Assembly: GCF_900114635.1 (NCBI RefSeq) | Contig: NZ_FOTQ01000001.1 | Location: forward strand, 496,001-560,000 | Length of the DNA: 64,000 nucleotides | Direction: 5' to 3' | Source of the DNA: Shimia aestuarii | GTDB taxonomy: Bacteria; Pseudomonadota; Alphaproteobacteria; Rhodobacterales; Rhodobacteraceae | In this document: piece by piece, positions 1 to 8,183 of the stretch | Layout of the letters: each line of letters starts with the position of its first letter | How positions within the stretch are numbered: position 1 is the stretch's first letter | Notes under the pieces: model-generated | Databases searched by the model: none | The model's input: only the letters and a program-made list of their open reading frames with translations | Told to the model about the DNA's origin: nothing | Position numbers and translations under genes: made by a program

Positions 1-2
1 TT

Positions 3-617
3 GCCCACCGCGCCGACACATGGCTGGCGGATCAGCCCGACTACATGCATCGCGGCCTCATCGCCTCGGCCGAAGAATTCGCAGGCCACATGCCCGGACG
101 CGAAGGCCTCGACGATTATGGCGCCGCGCTGGACCTTCTCCCGGAACTCGTTGCCGCCTTTCATCGCCGCTACACCGCGCCCGACCTGCATGTGGTCTTC
201 ACCACCCGCAACGCAGAAAGCTGGCTCACCAGTGCCTATTGGGAGCACGTGAAATCCTCTTCCATGACGATGGACCTTCCCGAGTTCCAGACCCGCTATG
301 CCAAGGCCGCCCATTTCACACCGCTGCTTGATCAGCTGGCGGAAAAAATCGCCCCGGTCCCGCTGCACCGCATCGCGCTTGAGGACTGGCGCTATCATCC
401 GCTCGGCCTCGCCGCACCGCTTTTGTCCCTTGTCGGCATGGACGGCGAAACCCAGGCCGCGCTCACCCAGATTCCCCCGGTAAACACTCGGCTACCGGAC
501 GCGCTTTTGCAGGAATTGCTGGACCTCAACCGCAATATCAGCGACAGGGAGACCCGCAAGACGGCCAAGCAGCGCTTGATTGCAGCCTACGAACAGCAAA
601 CCGGACAGACCCCGTGA
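3..617 (+). CDS. Sulfotransferase-like protein, N-terminus outside window
   Basis: The reading frame is open from the window edge to a stop at 617, so only about 204 C-terminal residues are visible. The stretch HVVFTTRNAESWLTSAYW resembles the PAPS 3'-phosphate-binding Arg/Ser segment of sulfotransferase-fold proteins. The N-terminal P-loop that would confirm the family is missing. The stop codon overlaps the GTG start of trmD (GTGA), so the two genes look translationally coupled. The tail is charged (DRETRKTAKQR). The family assignment is moderate and the substrate unknown. A different P-loop protein is possible. Confidence 0.5.
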   Translation, partial: AHRADTWLADQPDYMHRGLIASAEEFAGHMPGREGLDDYGAALDLLPELVAAFHRRYTAPDLHVVFTTRNAESWLTSAYWEHVKSSSMTMDLPEFQTRYAKAAHFTPLLDQLAEKIAPVPLHRIALEDWRYHPLGLAAPLLSLVGMDGETQAALTQIPPVNTRLPDALLQELLDLNRNISDRETRKTAKQRLIAAYEQQTGQTP

Positions 618-1420
618 GCGATACGCCCAAAACTCCCAAGTCGCATGGCCGCAAGGCCATTTCCGTTTCGCTGAAACCACGCGAATTGATGACCCACAAT
701 CCCCGCCTCGCCGGGATCTGGACCGCGCGGATCATCACCCTCTTTCCTGATGCCTTCCCCGGCGTGCTGGGCGAAAGCCTGACCGGCAAGGCGCTCAAGG
801 ACGGCAAGTGGCAGCTTGAAACGACCGACCTGCGCCATTTCGGCGTTGGCAAGCACCGCAATGTCGACGACACGCCCGCGGGTGGCGGCGCGGGCATGGT
901 GCTGCGCCCGGACGTACTGGGCAACGCCATTGAACACGCCATGCAGGGCGCGCGCGGTGTGTGGCCGCTCGTGTATCTCTCGCCCCGTGGTCGCCGCTTC
1001 GATCAGAAAATGGCCCGCGCCTGGAGCGAAGCGGACGGAGTGACAATGCTTTGCGGACGGTTCGAAGGGGTCGATCAACGGGTGCTGGATCACTATGGCA
1101 TCATGGAAGTGTCGCTCGGGGACTTCGTGCTGACGGGGGGTGAAATCGCCGCACAGGCCATGATCGACGCCACGGTGCGGCTTTTGCCTTCGGTGCTTGG
1201 CAATGCCGAAAGCATCGAGGATGAAAGCCATTCCAACGGCCTTCTGGAACACCCGCAATACACCCGCCCTGCGGAATGGAAGGGCCGCGCCATACCCGAT
1301 GTGCTGATGTCTGGGCATCACGGCAACATCGAAAAATGGCGGCGCGAGATGGCCGAAGCGTTGACCCGCGACCGCCGCCCCGACATGTGGCGGGCCTATC
1401 GCAAAGACGGCAAAGATTGA
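614..1420 (+). CDS. trmD: tRNA (guanine-37-N1)-methyltransferase TrmD
   Basis: TrmD methylates N1 of G37 next to the anticodon of tRNAs reading CNN codons, using S-adenosylmethionine, and so prevents +1 frameshifting. The 268 residues show the family landmarks in order: ITLFPDAFPGVLGESL near residue 40, a glycine-rich PAGGGAGMV segment, YLSPRGRRFDQ, CGRFEGVDQRVLDHY and the trefoil-knot SAM site GDFVLTGGE. An extension of about 35 residues precedes the core, which I recall as common in Rhodobacterales TrmD. The GTG start lies inside the stop of the upstream gene. rplS, the usual neighbour, is about 3.9 kb downstream. Confidence 0.96.
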   Translation: MSDTPKTPKSHGRKAISVSLKPRELMTHNPRLAGIWTARIITLFPDAFPGVLGESLTGKALKDGKWQLETTDLRHFGVGKHRNVDDTPAGGGAGMVLRPDVLGNAIEHAMQGARGVWPLVYLSPRGRRFDQKMARAWSEADGVTMLCGRFEGVDQRVLDHYGIMEVSLGDFVLTGGEIAAQAMIDATVRLLPSVLGNAESIEDESHSNGLLEHPQYTRPAEWKGRAIPDVLMSGHHGNIEKWRREMAEALTRDRRPDMWRAYRKDGKD

Positions 1421-1500
1421 CAGGCCAGACATGAGTTGCAGAATTGCGGGGCTCGCTGCGCGCATCCTGTGCGTAGCCGCGCCTCGAAAGGAAGCATCCC

Positions 1501-2256
1501 ATGTTCTATGGCAACTTCGAAGGCGAGAACAAAGCCCGTTTTCAAGAGGCTCTGAAAACTCTCGGCGAACTCTGCGGGCCGATGTTTGCCGGCGACAACC
1601 TGATCGGCCTGCAACGCGCCGCCGGATTTCGCGAGGACAAACGGTTCCTCGACGCTCTCCGCCGCAACGCGGAATCGAACCAGGACCTCTCGATTGCGTG
1701 GCGTATTCACACCCTGGTCTGGGCCGCACGCCGTGCGCTGCACCTGCCCGGGGATTTCGTCGAATGTGGTGTCTGGAAAGGGTTCAGCTCTTCGGTGATT
1801 GCCGACTACCTCGCGTTCGAAACGGTCGACAAACAACTGTACCTCTATGACACGTTTTCGGGGATCCCTTCGGAACTGAACTCCGAAAACCGTTCGAACG
1901 AAATCTATGAAAAAGAAACCGGGAACGACCCCGATGCCCTTTACAAACACGTCATCCGCCGGTTTTCCAGATACCCGAACGTCCGCGTCGTGCGGGGCAT
2001 CGTCCCCGACACCTTCAAGACCGAATGCCCGGATCAGATTTCCCTGCTGCTGATCGACATGAACTCCGCCGCCTCGGAAATCGCGGCGCTTGATGCGCTT
2101 TTTGACAAGGTGGTTTCCGGGGGACTGATCATATTCGACGACTACGGATGGACCGGATACGCGGCTCAGCGCCATGCCGAAAACGCATTCATGGAAGCGC
2201 GCCAACACAGCATTCTCGAAATCCCGACGGGCCAGGGTCTTGTGATCAAACAATAG
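1501..2256 (+). CDS. TylF/MycF-like SAM-dependent methyltransferase
   Basis: This 251-residue protein resembles the TylF/MycF family of O-methyltransferases. FVECGVWKGFSS near residue 84 matches the SAM-binding loop of that family, and LLLIDMNSA plus IIFDDYGW match the later metal-binding and catalytic acid segments. Family members methylate sugar hydroxyls of macrolides or act on glycans. The true substrate cannot be read here. The ATG follows AAAGGAAGC at a normal distance. It stands 80 bp after trmD and on the same strand, so read-through is possible but no shared function is implied. Confidence 0.75.
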   Translation: MFYGNFEGENKARFQEALKTLGELCGPMFAGDNLIGLQRAAGFREDKRFLDALRRNAESNQDLSIAWRIHTLVWAARRALHLPGDFVECGVWKGFSSSVIADYLAFETVDKQLYLYDTFSGIPSELNSENRSNEIYEKETGNDPDALYKHVIRRFSRYPNVRVVRGIVPDTFKTECPDQISLLLIDMNSAASEIAALDALFDKVVSGGLIIFDDYGWTGYAAQRHAENAFMEARQHSILEIPTGQGLVIKQ

Positions 2257-2338
2257 GCGCTGCCAATTTCCTTTTGCAGTCACCCGTGCTTTGGTGGTTT
2301 ACTCCGCCCAAGCACACGTAACTAGGGAGATTTGGGCA

Positions 2339-2671
2339 GTGGCTGGAAAATTTGAACTCTACACCGACAAGGCGGGTGAATTCCGCTTCCGCCTCAAGGC
2401 AGGCAACGGCGAAATCATCCTCGCCAGCGAAGGCTACAAACAGAAAGCCAGCGCCGAGAACGGCATCGCGTCGGTCCAGAAGAACGCCCCCGAGGACGCG
2501 CGCTATGAGCGCAAGGAAACCAAGTCGGGCAAGCATATGTTCAACCTCAAGGCCACCAACGGCCAGGTGATCGGCACCTCGGAAAGCTACGAAAGCACTT
2601 CGGGCCGTGACAATGGCATCGAGTCCGTCAAGAAAAACGCGCCCGATGCGCGCATCGAAGACCTGACCTGA
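2339..2671 (+). CDS. YegP-like DUF1508 (UPF0339) protein
   Basis: This is a 110-residue protein made of two tandem DUF1508 repeats of about 48 residues. The first runs FELYTDKAGEFRF to ENGIASVQKNA and the second runs from KSGKHMFNLKATNG to DNGIESVKKNA. Total length equals that of E. coli YegP. The GTG at 2339 is chosen because AGGGAG at 2324-2329 sits nine bases upstream and because translation from there starts directly with the first repeat. A longer reading from 2291 has no such support. The function of the family is unknown; it is usually a small, soluble cytoplasmic protein. Confidence 0.85.
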   Translation: MAGKFELYTDKAGEFRFRLKAGNGEIILASEGYKQKASAENGIASVQKNAPEDARYERKETKSGKHMFNLKATNGQVIGTSESYESTSGRDNGIESVKKNAPDARIEDLT

Positions 2672-2727
2672 TCAGAAGACAGGATGCCGGGCCACTTCCA
2701 AAGCGGTCCGGCGTCCCCTTGAATGAC

Positions 2728-4026
2728 CTAAAGCGCGGCGCCTCCAATCCCGCGCACGCCTTGCGCCTGCAGATCGGCGACAAGCTTCACGCGATCCACC
2801 TCCTGCACCGACAGCCCGTCCCGCAAGGCCAGCGCCGCCGCCGTGCCCGTGGCCTGCCCCATGGCCATGCATTGCGGCATCCCCCGCACGGAGGCAAAGG
2901 CGACCGGGTCCGCGCAGATGATCCGCCCCGCAAACATCAGGTTCCCTATGTCGCGCGGCACCAGCGACCGGAACGGGATGGTGTAATAGGCCCCCTGCCC
3001 GACGATCGCGTCATGGGTCATCCGCGCCCCCCGCATGACATCGTCCACCGGGTTATCGCAGCAGACAATCCCGTCCTCGAACTGCGTAGCCGCCGCAAGG
3101 TCTGCTCCGGTGACGCGGTACATCCCCTCCAGTCGGCGCGTCTCGCGCACACCGACAGTGGGACCAAGATACATCATCCGCGCAGCCTCGAACCCCGGCA
3201 AATCCGCGCGTAGGAATTCCGCCAGTTGCCTGCAGCGCCGCCGCCCTTCCTGCGTCGCCGCCGCCACGGCGCGCGCATCGGTCCCGTCCACGCCCCGGAT
3301 CACCACCGAATTGCAAAACACCGTGTCACGATGGAAACCTTTCATCATGTAGAGCTGTGCGAGGTCCGGGTGCAGGCGCCCTTGCGCAATGCCCATGGCC
3401 GCGTAGCGCGTGAAATAGGGATCGTCCTCGGCAAACACCCGGTCCCAGTCGGCCCCCACCATATGAAAACTCAGCGTCACCCCCATCAGGTTGCCGCTGT
3501 CATCTCCCAGCGTATAGGGCACCCCGGCCCGCGCCGACAGATCACCATCCCCGGAACAGTCGATGACAACGCCAACCTCGATCAGATGTGCCCCGTGCCT
3601 ATCGAATACCTCGACGGCCTCCACCCGGTTGCCCGCCATACGCGGGGCCAGCGCGGTGGTATTGAGATGCACCCGCACCCCCGCCTCTTCGAGCATTTCA
3701 AACATGGTCAGGGTGGCCAGATCGTGATCGTAGAGGATTTCCGGCCCGAAATTCGCCAGGGTACAAGCCCGCTTTTCCGCCGCTGCCGGCGTCATCGCAA
3801 ACAGCCGCCCGGCAAGTTCCTCCATGAGGCCGCCAATGATCCTGTCGTTGGGATAGGCCGCGCCCCACGGCATCCCCGGACAAAAGGCCATCACCCCGCC
3901 CACCTTGCCCGAGGCTTCGATCAGGCAGACATCCAGCCCCTGCCGCGCGGCCGCCACCGCCGCACCGAACCCGGCGGTGCCACCGCCCACGACCAGCACA
4001 TCCGCTGTCCACGCGCGTTCAGACAT
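2728..4026 (-). CDS. FAD-dependent oxidoreductase (FAD_oxidored family)
   Basis: This 432-residue flavoprotein begins with a dinucleotide-binding motif VVGGGTAGFGAA near residue 11 and the following acidic LIEASGKVGG, the Rossmann signature of FAD-binding oxidoreductases. The conserved VIDCSGDGDLSARAG segment near residue 155 and the C-terminal FAGRIICAD and MGQATGTAAALA segments are typical of the FAD_oxidored (PF12831) group. The substrate is unknown. The start is supported by AGGAGGGAG six bases upstream of the ATG. The gene is antiparallel to trmD and rplS, is followed by the convergent yegP-like gene, and sits in a block inserted between those translation genes. Confidence 0.85.
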   Translation of the reverse strand: MSERAWTADVLVVGGGTAGFGAAVAAARQGLDVCLIEASGKVGGVMAFCPGMPWGAAYPNDRIIGGLMEELAGRLFAMTPAAAEKRACTLANFGPEILYDHDLATLTMFEMLEEAGVRVHLNTTALAPRMAGNRVEAVEVFDRHGAHLIEVGVVIDCSGDGDLSARAGVPYTLGDDSGNLMGVTLSFHMVGADWDRVFAEDDPYFTRYAAMGIAQGRLHPDLAQLYMMKGFHRDTVFCNSVVIRGVDGTDARAVAAATQEGRRRCRQLAEFLRADLPGFEAARMMYLGPTVGVRETRRLEGMYRVTGADLAAATQFEDGIVCCDNPVDDVMRGARMTHDAIVGQGAYYTIPFRSLVPRDIGNLMFAGRIICADPVAFASVRGMPQCMAMGQATGTAAALALRDGLSVQEVDRVKLVADLQAQGVRGIGGAAL

Positions 4027-4123
4027 GCGGCTCCCTCCTGTTCACCCCATTTCGCAATGGATATTTGAAACCATTGAGAAACAGGATGCACGTCTGTCCT
4101 GCGTGGTCCAGAAAAACCGCGTC

Positions 4124-4933
4124 TCAGGAGGCGCCTACGATCCACTGTCCGAAGCCTTCCGGCGAGCCACGGAACACGTTGATGTCCACCTCGCCCTCGA
4201 TCCCGGGAATGAGGCCGGTGCCGGTATATTGCCAGAACGTCCAGTAGGCGCCGGGATAGACCTTTTGCGGGTGCCCTGCCACCGAGCGCAACCAGAACTC
4301 GGTCCGACTCAATTTGCCGATATTCGTGTCGCGCCAGAAATCCACCGTCGTGTAGAGAACCGGACGTCGTCCGTAATGCGCCTCTAGCATATTGAGAAAC
4401 ACCCGCGCCTCCGACCAGACCTCACGTTCCGAGGGGCGCCGTTTGCAGGTGCGCGAGCGTGGGTTCCATTCCATGTCGAGCACATGCGGCAGATCGGCAC
4501 CCTTTGGAACGTGTTTGATGAACCAGCGCGCCTGCTCCTCGGGTTTTCGGCAGAAATAGTAGTAGTGATACGCGCCCCAGGGCACCCCGGCGGCCTTGGC
4601 CCCGCGCATGTGTTCACGGAATTTCGGGTCAGCGACGTCGCCGCCCTCGGTGGCCTTGATAAAGGCAAAACTCACCCCTGATCTCTTGGCCTTCTTCCAG
4701 TCGATCGCCCCCTGCCAGCGCGAAATGTCGATGCCGTGGATCGGATAGCTGGTCGGCGCGCGCCCGTCCCATTCATGCGGATCGACATCCGCGAATCGGG
4801 GATAGGTGCGGAATTGTTCGACCGGGTAAGAGGCCACCACGGGCGTGGCCTTGTGCGGCGGCGGTTCCGGTGCCCGGCGTCCACACGCCGTCAGGGTCAC
4901 AGCCAGAAAACACAGAAACAAACCAATACGCAT
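4124..4933 (-). CDS. GH25 family lysozyme-like lipoprotein
   Basis: This is a predicted outer-membrane or periplasmic muramidase of 269 residues. The N-terminus MRIGLFLCFLAVTLTACG is a lipoprotein signal peptide with lipobox LTAC, which decides the start; a longer reading from 5074 would bury it. The mature part shows the GH25 landmarks GIDISRWQG, FAFIKATEG, WGAYHYYYF and the DxE pair in HVLDMEWN, then a final FWQYTGTG segment. GH25 enzymes hydrolyse the MurNAc-GlcNAc bond of peptidoglycan. It lies upstream of and divergent from rplS. Confidence 0.9.
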   Translation of the reverse strand: MRIGLFLCFLAVTLTACGRRAPEPPPHKATPVVASYPVEQFRTYPRFADVDPHEWDGRAPTSYPIHGIDISRWQGAIDWKKAKRSGVSFAFIKATEGGDVADPKFREHMRGAKAAGVPWGAYHYYYFCRKPEEQARWFIKHVPKGADLPHVLDMEWNPRSRTCKRRPSEREVWSEARVFLNMLEAHYGRRPVLYTTVDFWRDTNIGKLSRTEFWLRSVAGHPQKVYPGAYWTFWQYTGTGLIPGIEGEVDINVFRGSPEGFGQWIVGAS

Positions 4934-5356
4934 GAAAACTCTCTTGTGCCAAACACCCGAAAACAAGCCCGCGCAATCCCGGACCCTGCCCTCCATAGAC
5001 TCCTTCACCCCCCTATTTTGCAACCACCGGATGTCCGCCTCGCGGAAAATTGCGCGGAATCCGGCGCGTGGCATGAATTTCGCCGCCCAAACCGACTCCG
5101 CCCTTGATCGCAGGGCGCAAACTGCTTAAACGACCCCCTGTTCGGAATCGCTTTCGCGGCTCCGGGCGTTTTGGCTATTGCAGGCATCGCCTTTCGGGCT
5201 TCTTCGTCCGATCCCGGCGTGCAGGATGCCAGGCGAACAAGAAAAGACGACCTGACCTCTGGCGGGCGCATCCATGCGGACCCGGAAGAAGACCAAGAGC
5301 TCTGAGGCGCATACATCTTCGTGGACCAAACCACGAGCAAGTTAGGAGAAGGTCAG
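4934..5356. promoter_or_regulatory. Divergent intergenic region and rplS leader
   Basis: These 423 bases separate the GH25 lipoprotein gene (minus) from rplS (plus). No coding region is credible here. Both promoters must lie in it, but I cannot place a convincing -35/-10 pair. The last 150 bases are probably the rplS untranslated leader, ending in TTAGGAGAAGG, the ribosome-binding site of rplS. Short palindromic stretches are present, but none is long enough to claim a riboswitch or ribosomal-protein operator. Confidence 0.5.
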
Positions 5357-5731
5357 ATGGATCTGATCGCACAAATCGAGGCGGAACAAATTGCCGCCTT
5401 GGGGAAAGACATCCCCGATTTCAAAGCTGGCGACACCATTCGCGTCGGCTTCAAGGTGACCGAAGGTACGCGCACCCGTGTGCAGAACTACGAAGGCGTC
5501 TGCATCAGCCGTAAAAACGGTTCAGGCATTGCCGGTTCGTTCACCGTTCGCAAGATTTCCTTTGGCGAAGGCGTGGAGCGTGTGTTCCCGCTGCACTCGA
5601 CCAACATCGACAGCATCACCGTCGTGCGTCGTGGCCGTGTCCGTCGCGCCAAGCTGTACTACCTGCGCGCGCGTCGTGGTAAATCGGCCCGTATCGCGGA
5701 AGATACCAACTACAAGCCCAAGCAAGCGTAA
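5357..5731 (+). CDS. rplS: 50S ribosomal protein L19
   Basis: L19 sits at the 30S-50S interface and forms an intersubunit bridge. The 124-residue product starts [11 protein letters not shown] and carries the conserved cores [41 protein letters not shown] and [14 protein letters not shown]. The start at 5357 follows AGGAGAAGG at the right spacing; an upstream ATG-like reading adds 12 non-homologous residues. The tail [13 protein letters not shown] is longer than in E. coli L19 (115 residues). rpmE follows after 11 bases and the pair ends at a strong terminator. Confidence 0.98.
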   Translation: MDLIAQIEAEQIAALGKDIPDFKAGDTIRVGFKVTEGTRTRVQNYEGVCISRKNGSGIAGSFTVRKISFGEGVERVFPLHSTNIDSITVVRRGRVRRAKLYYLRARRGKSARIAEDTNYKPKQA

Positions 5732-5742
5732 GGAGTGGTCTC

Positions 5743-5964
5743 ATGAAAAAAGACACCCATCCCGACTACCACTTCATCGACGTCAAAATGACCGACGGCA
5801 CCATCATCAAGATGCGCTCGACCTACGGCAACGAAGGCGACACGCTGGCTCTGGACGTTGACCCCTCCGTGCACCCCGCATGGAACGGCGGCAGCACCCG
5901 CCTGATGGACGCCGGCGGCCGCGTTTCGAAGTTCAAAAAGAAATACGAAGGTCTGGGCTTCTAA
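5743..5964 (+). CDS. rpmE: 50S ribosomal protein L31, zinc-free form
   Basis: A 73-residue L31. [15 protein letters not shown] near the N-terminus and the HPAWNGG segment identify the family. There is no cysteine at all, so it is the C-minus form that cannot bind zinc, unlike E. coli RpmE with its CxxC pairs. Organisms with C-minus forms do not use L31 as a mobilisable zinc store. The start is preceded by AAGGAGTGG. It is co-transcribed with rplS and ends before the hairpin at 5988. Confidence 0.97.
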   Translation: MKKDTHPDYHFIDVKMTDGTIIKMRSTYGNEGDTLALDVDPSVHPAWNGGSTRLMDAGGRVSKFKKKYEGLGF

Positions 5965-5987
5965 GCTTACGCCAGTTTCGATTTCGC

Positions 5988-6018
5988 AAACGCCGCTCCC
6001 TCGGGGGCGGCGTTTTTC
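5988..6018 (+). terminator. Rho-independent terminator of rplS-rpmE
   Basis: AAACGCCGC pairs with GCGGCGTTT around a short C/G-rich loop, and the descending arm runs into TTTTTCTTT. It stands 23 bases after the rpmE stop. Confidence 0.92.
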
Positions 6019-6113
6019 TTTCCCCCAAAGCCCCGCGCGTTGTCCCTGCATTCTCCTTTGCGATTCCACCAACCCGTGCCACTCTGGCCGGACACAATTT
6101 TGGGACCCGCAAA

Positions 6114-7850
6114 ATGCAGCGCAGACTCGCCGCCATTCTCGCCATCGACGTCGTCGGGTTTTCCCGGCTGATGGCGCGCGACGAAGACGCCACCGTCGCC
6201 GCTCTTGGCCGGAACCTGCGCAGCGTGTTCAAACCGGCGGTGAAGGCCAATGGCGGGCGGATCGTTAAACTCCTCGGCGACGGCGCACTGGTTGAGTTTC
6301 CCAGTATTACCAACGCCACCGAATGCGCCCTCGCACTTCAGAGCACCCCACCAGAAACCGTCCCCGGCCTCGATGCCCCCCTGACCTTCCGCATCGGCCT
6401 CAATATCGGGGATATCATCCAACAGGGCGAAGACATCTTCGGGGACGGCGTCAACATCGCTGCACGTCTCGAAGCGCTGGCCCCCGAAGGCGGCATCGCA
6501 TTATCCGCCAGCGCCCATGCCCACCTCGCCCCCCATCTGGCAGAACGCTTTGACGACATCGGCCCGCAAACGCTCAAAAACTTCCCTGCCCCAGTCACCG
6601 TTTTGACATGGACCCCCGAACATCGCAGCCCGCGCCCTACGCAAGACCCCGAGAAATTCAAGAAAGCCTCCATCGTGGTGCTCGCCTTTGACAACATGTC
6701 GGGCGACCCGGATCAGGAGTTCTTTTCCGACGGCATCTCCGAGGACATCATCACCGAGCTGTCGCATTTTCGCGAATTCTTCGTCATCGCCCGCAACACC
6801 AGCTTTACCTACAAAGGCACACCTGTCCGGGCCGAGGATGTCTGCGCCGAGCTTGGCGTGCGCTATCTGCTCGAGGGGTCAGTCCGCAAGGCTGGTAACC
6901 GGATACGTGTCACCGCGCAGCTCATCGAAGGCGCCACCGGTGCCCATCTCTGGGCCGGGCGGTTTGACCGCGACCTTGACGACATTTTCGCGGTTCAGGA
7001 CGAAATCACCCAAGCCATCGTCGCCTCCGTCGCGCCCGAGGCGCTCAACGCCGAAACGCATCGCTCGCGCCGCAAGGCGGAAACCGAGACAAACGCCTGG
7101 GAAAAAATCCTGCTCGGACGCTGGTATATCGGGCATCTGAGCGAAGAGAGCATCGCCAGGGCGCAGGCCTTTGCCACGGACGCCATCGCGCTCGATCCGC
7201 GCCTTTCGGACGCCCACGCCATCCTTGCGCTGGCCAAGATGCACGCCATGCTGCACCTGTGGCGGCGCGACACCAAGGTCGCAATTGCCGAAGCGATCCG
7301 CCATGGGCAGGACGCCGTGAAGGCCGATGAATCCGACGCCACGGCCCACAGCATCCTTGGCATGGCCTACATGTTCGGGCGCGACTATGACAAGGCGCCG
7401 CTGCACCTCAACCGGGCGCTGCAGCTCAACCCGAACCTCTCCAACGCCCACGGCGTTCTGGCCGCCTTCCATGGTGTCAGCCGCGAGTACGCCGCCGCCC
7501 GCGCAAGTGCGGAACGCGCCACGACCCTCAGCCCGCGCGATCCCTATCGCGCCTTCTGGTATGGTGGCCACGGCATCGCAGCCTATCTCGACGAGAATTA
7601 CGAACGCTGCATAGAGGTCTGCAACGAGGTACTGGCGGAATTTCCCAATTATGCCTCCGCCTTGCGCCAACTGGCCGCAGCACAGGCCATGATCGGTCAG
7701 AGCGAAGCCGCGCAAGCCACCATGCAACGCCTGCTGGCGCTCATGCCCGGCCTGACCGTGTCCATGGTGCGCGACATCGTCCCGATCCGCTACCCGGACG
7801 ATCACGAACGCTGGCTCGAAGGGCTGCGCCGCGCCGGGATGCCCGAGTAG
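6114..7850 (+). CDS. Class III adenylate cyclase with TolB-like and TPR domains
   Basis: This 578-residue protein appears cytoplasmic (no membrane segment) and has a cyclase domain at about 5-165, a TolB-like segment at about 190-310 and TPR repeats to the end. The catalytic set looks intact: the metal-binding Asp in AIDVVGFSR, the Asp in LLGDGALVEF, an adenine-contacting Lys in GGRIVKLLGDG, and Asn/Arg of the transition-state loop in GDGVNIAARLE. It probably makes cAMP under control of its C-terminal protein-interaction repeats. The ATG at 6114 gives MQRRLAAILAIDV directly; readings from further upstream overlap rpmE and lack homology. It is transcribed after the rpmE terminator, so it needs its own promoter. 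Confidence 0.88.
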   Translation: MQRRLAAILAIDVVGFSRLMARDEDATVAALGRNLRSVFKPAVKANGGRIVKLLGDGALVEFPSITNATECALALQSTPPETVPGLDAPLTFRIGLNIGDIIQQGEDIFGDGVNIAARLEALAPEGGIALSASAHAHLAPHLAERFDDIGPQTLKNFPAPVTVLTWTPEHRSPRPTQDPEKFKKASIVVLAFDNMSGDPDQEFFSDGISEDIITELSHFREFFVIARNTSFTYKGTPVRAEDVCAELGVRYLLEGSVRKAGNRIRVTAQLIEGATGAHLWAGRFDRDLDDIFAVQDEITQAIVASVAPEALNAETHRSRRKAETETNAWEKILLGRWYIGHLSEESIARAQAFATDAIALDPRLSDAHAILALAKMHAMLHLWRRDTKVAIAEAIRHGQDAVKADESDATAHSILGMAYMFGRDYDKAPLHLNRALQLNPNLSNAHGVLAAFHGVSREYAAARASAERATTLSPRDPYRAFWYGGHGIAAYLDENYERCIEVCNEVLAEFPNYASALRQLAAAQAMIGQSEAAQATMQRLLALMPGLTVSMVRDIVPIRYPDDHERWLEGLRRAGMPE

Positions 7851-7857
7851 GCACCTT

Positions 7858-8082
7858 TCAAACAATGGGCTTGGGCTGCACGCTCTTCGGCGCCGGGTCG
7901 TTACGCACCAGCGCGATCACCCTTACTAGGACAGCCCACACTGCACCGCGACGCGCCACCCTTCGGACCAGAGCCAATTCTCGCGCGGCCTCATCAGCCC
8001 GCCGATCATGGCTGATCCGAAGCCGGCCGGCTGCATCGAATGCTGAAACATGAAACAACATCTTTTCGTCCTGAATGAGCAT
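7858..8082 (-). CDS. Small hypothetical protein (74 residues)
   Basis: I do not recognise this product. It is a basic 74-residue protein with an Arg/Ala-rich middle (DEAARELALVRRVARRG), a short hydrophobic stretch AVWAVLVRVIALV and a Pro-rich tail. The ATG at 8082 follows GGGAGAAG at good spacing. The ORF is divergent from the LysR gene at 8184, with a TTCAA-N7-TTGAA palindrome between the two starts, and convergent with the cyclase gene, with seven bases between their stops. The divergent arrangement is typical of a target gene of the LysR protein. A spurious ORF remains possible. Confidence 0.45.
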   Translation of the reverse strand: MLIQDEKMLFHVSAFDAAGRLRISHDRRADEAARELALVRRVARRGAVWAVLVRVIALVRNDPAPKSVQPKPIV

Positions 8083-8106
8083 GGTTCTTCTCCCACAAGC
8101 GCAACT

Positions 8107-8123
8107 TTCAAGTGAATATTGAA
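8107..8123. promoter_or_regulatory. Putative LysR-type operator TTCAA-N7-TTGAA
   Basis: A perfect five-base inverted repeat spaced by seven bases lies between the divergent starts at 8082 and 8184. LysR proteins commonly bind interrupted palindromes in such gaps to control themselves and the divergent gene. This is inferred from position and symmetry only. Confidence 0.4.
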
Positions 8124-8183
8124 TGAAACTGCAGTAGATTTCGAACCAGCATTTCTGAAACCCTGTAAGCTGAACTTTCATCC

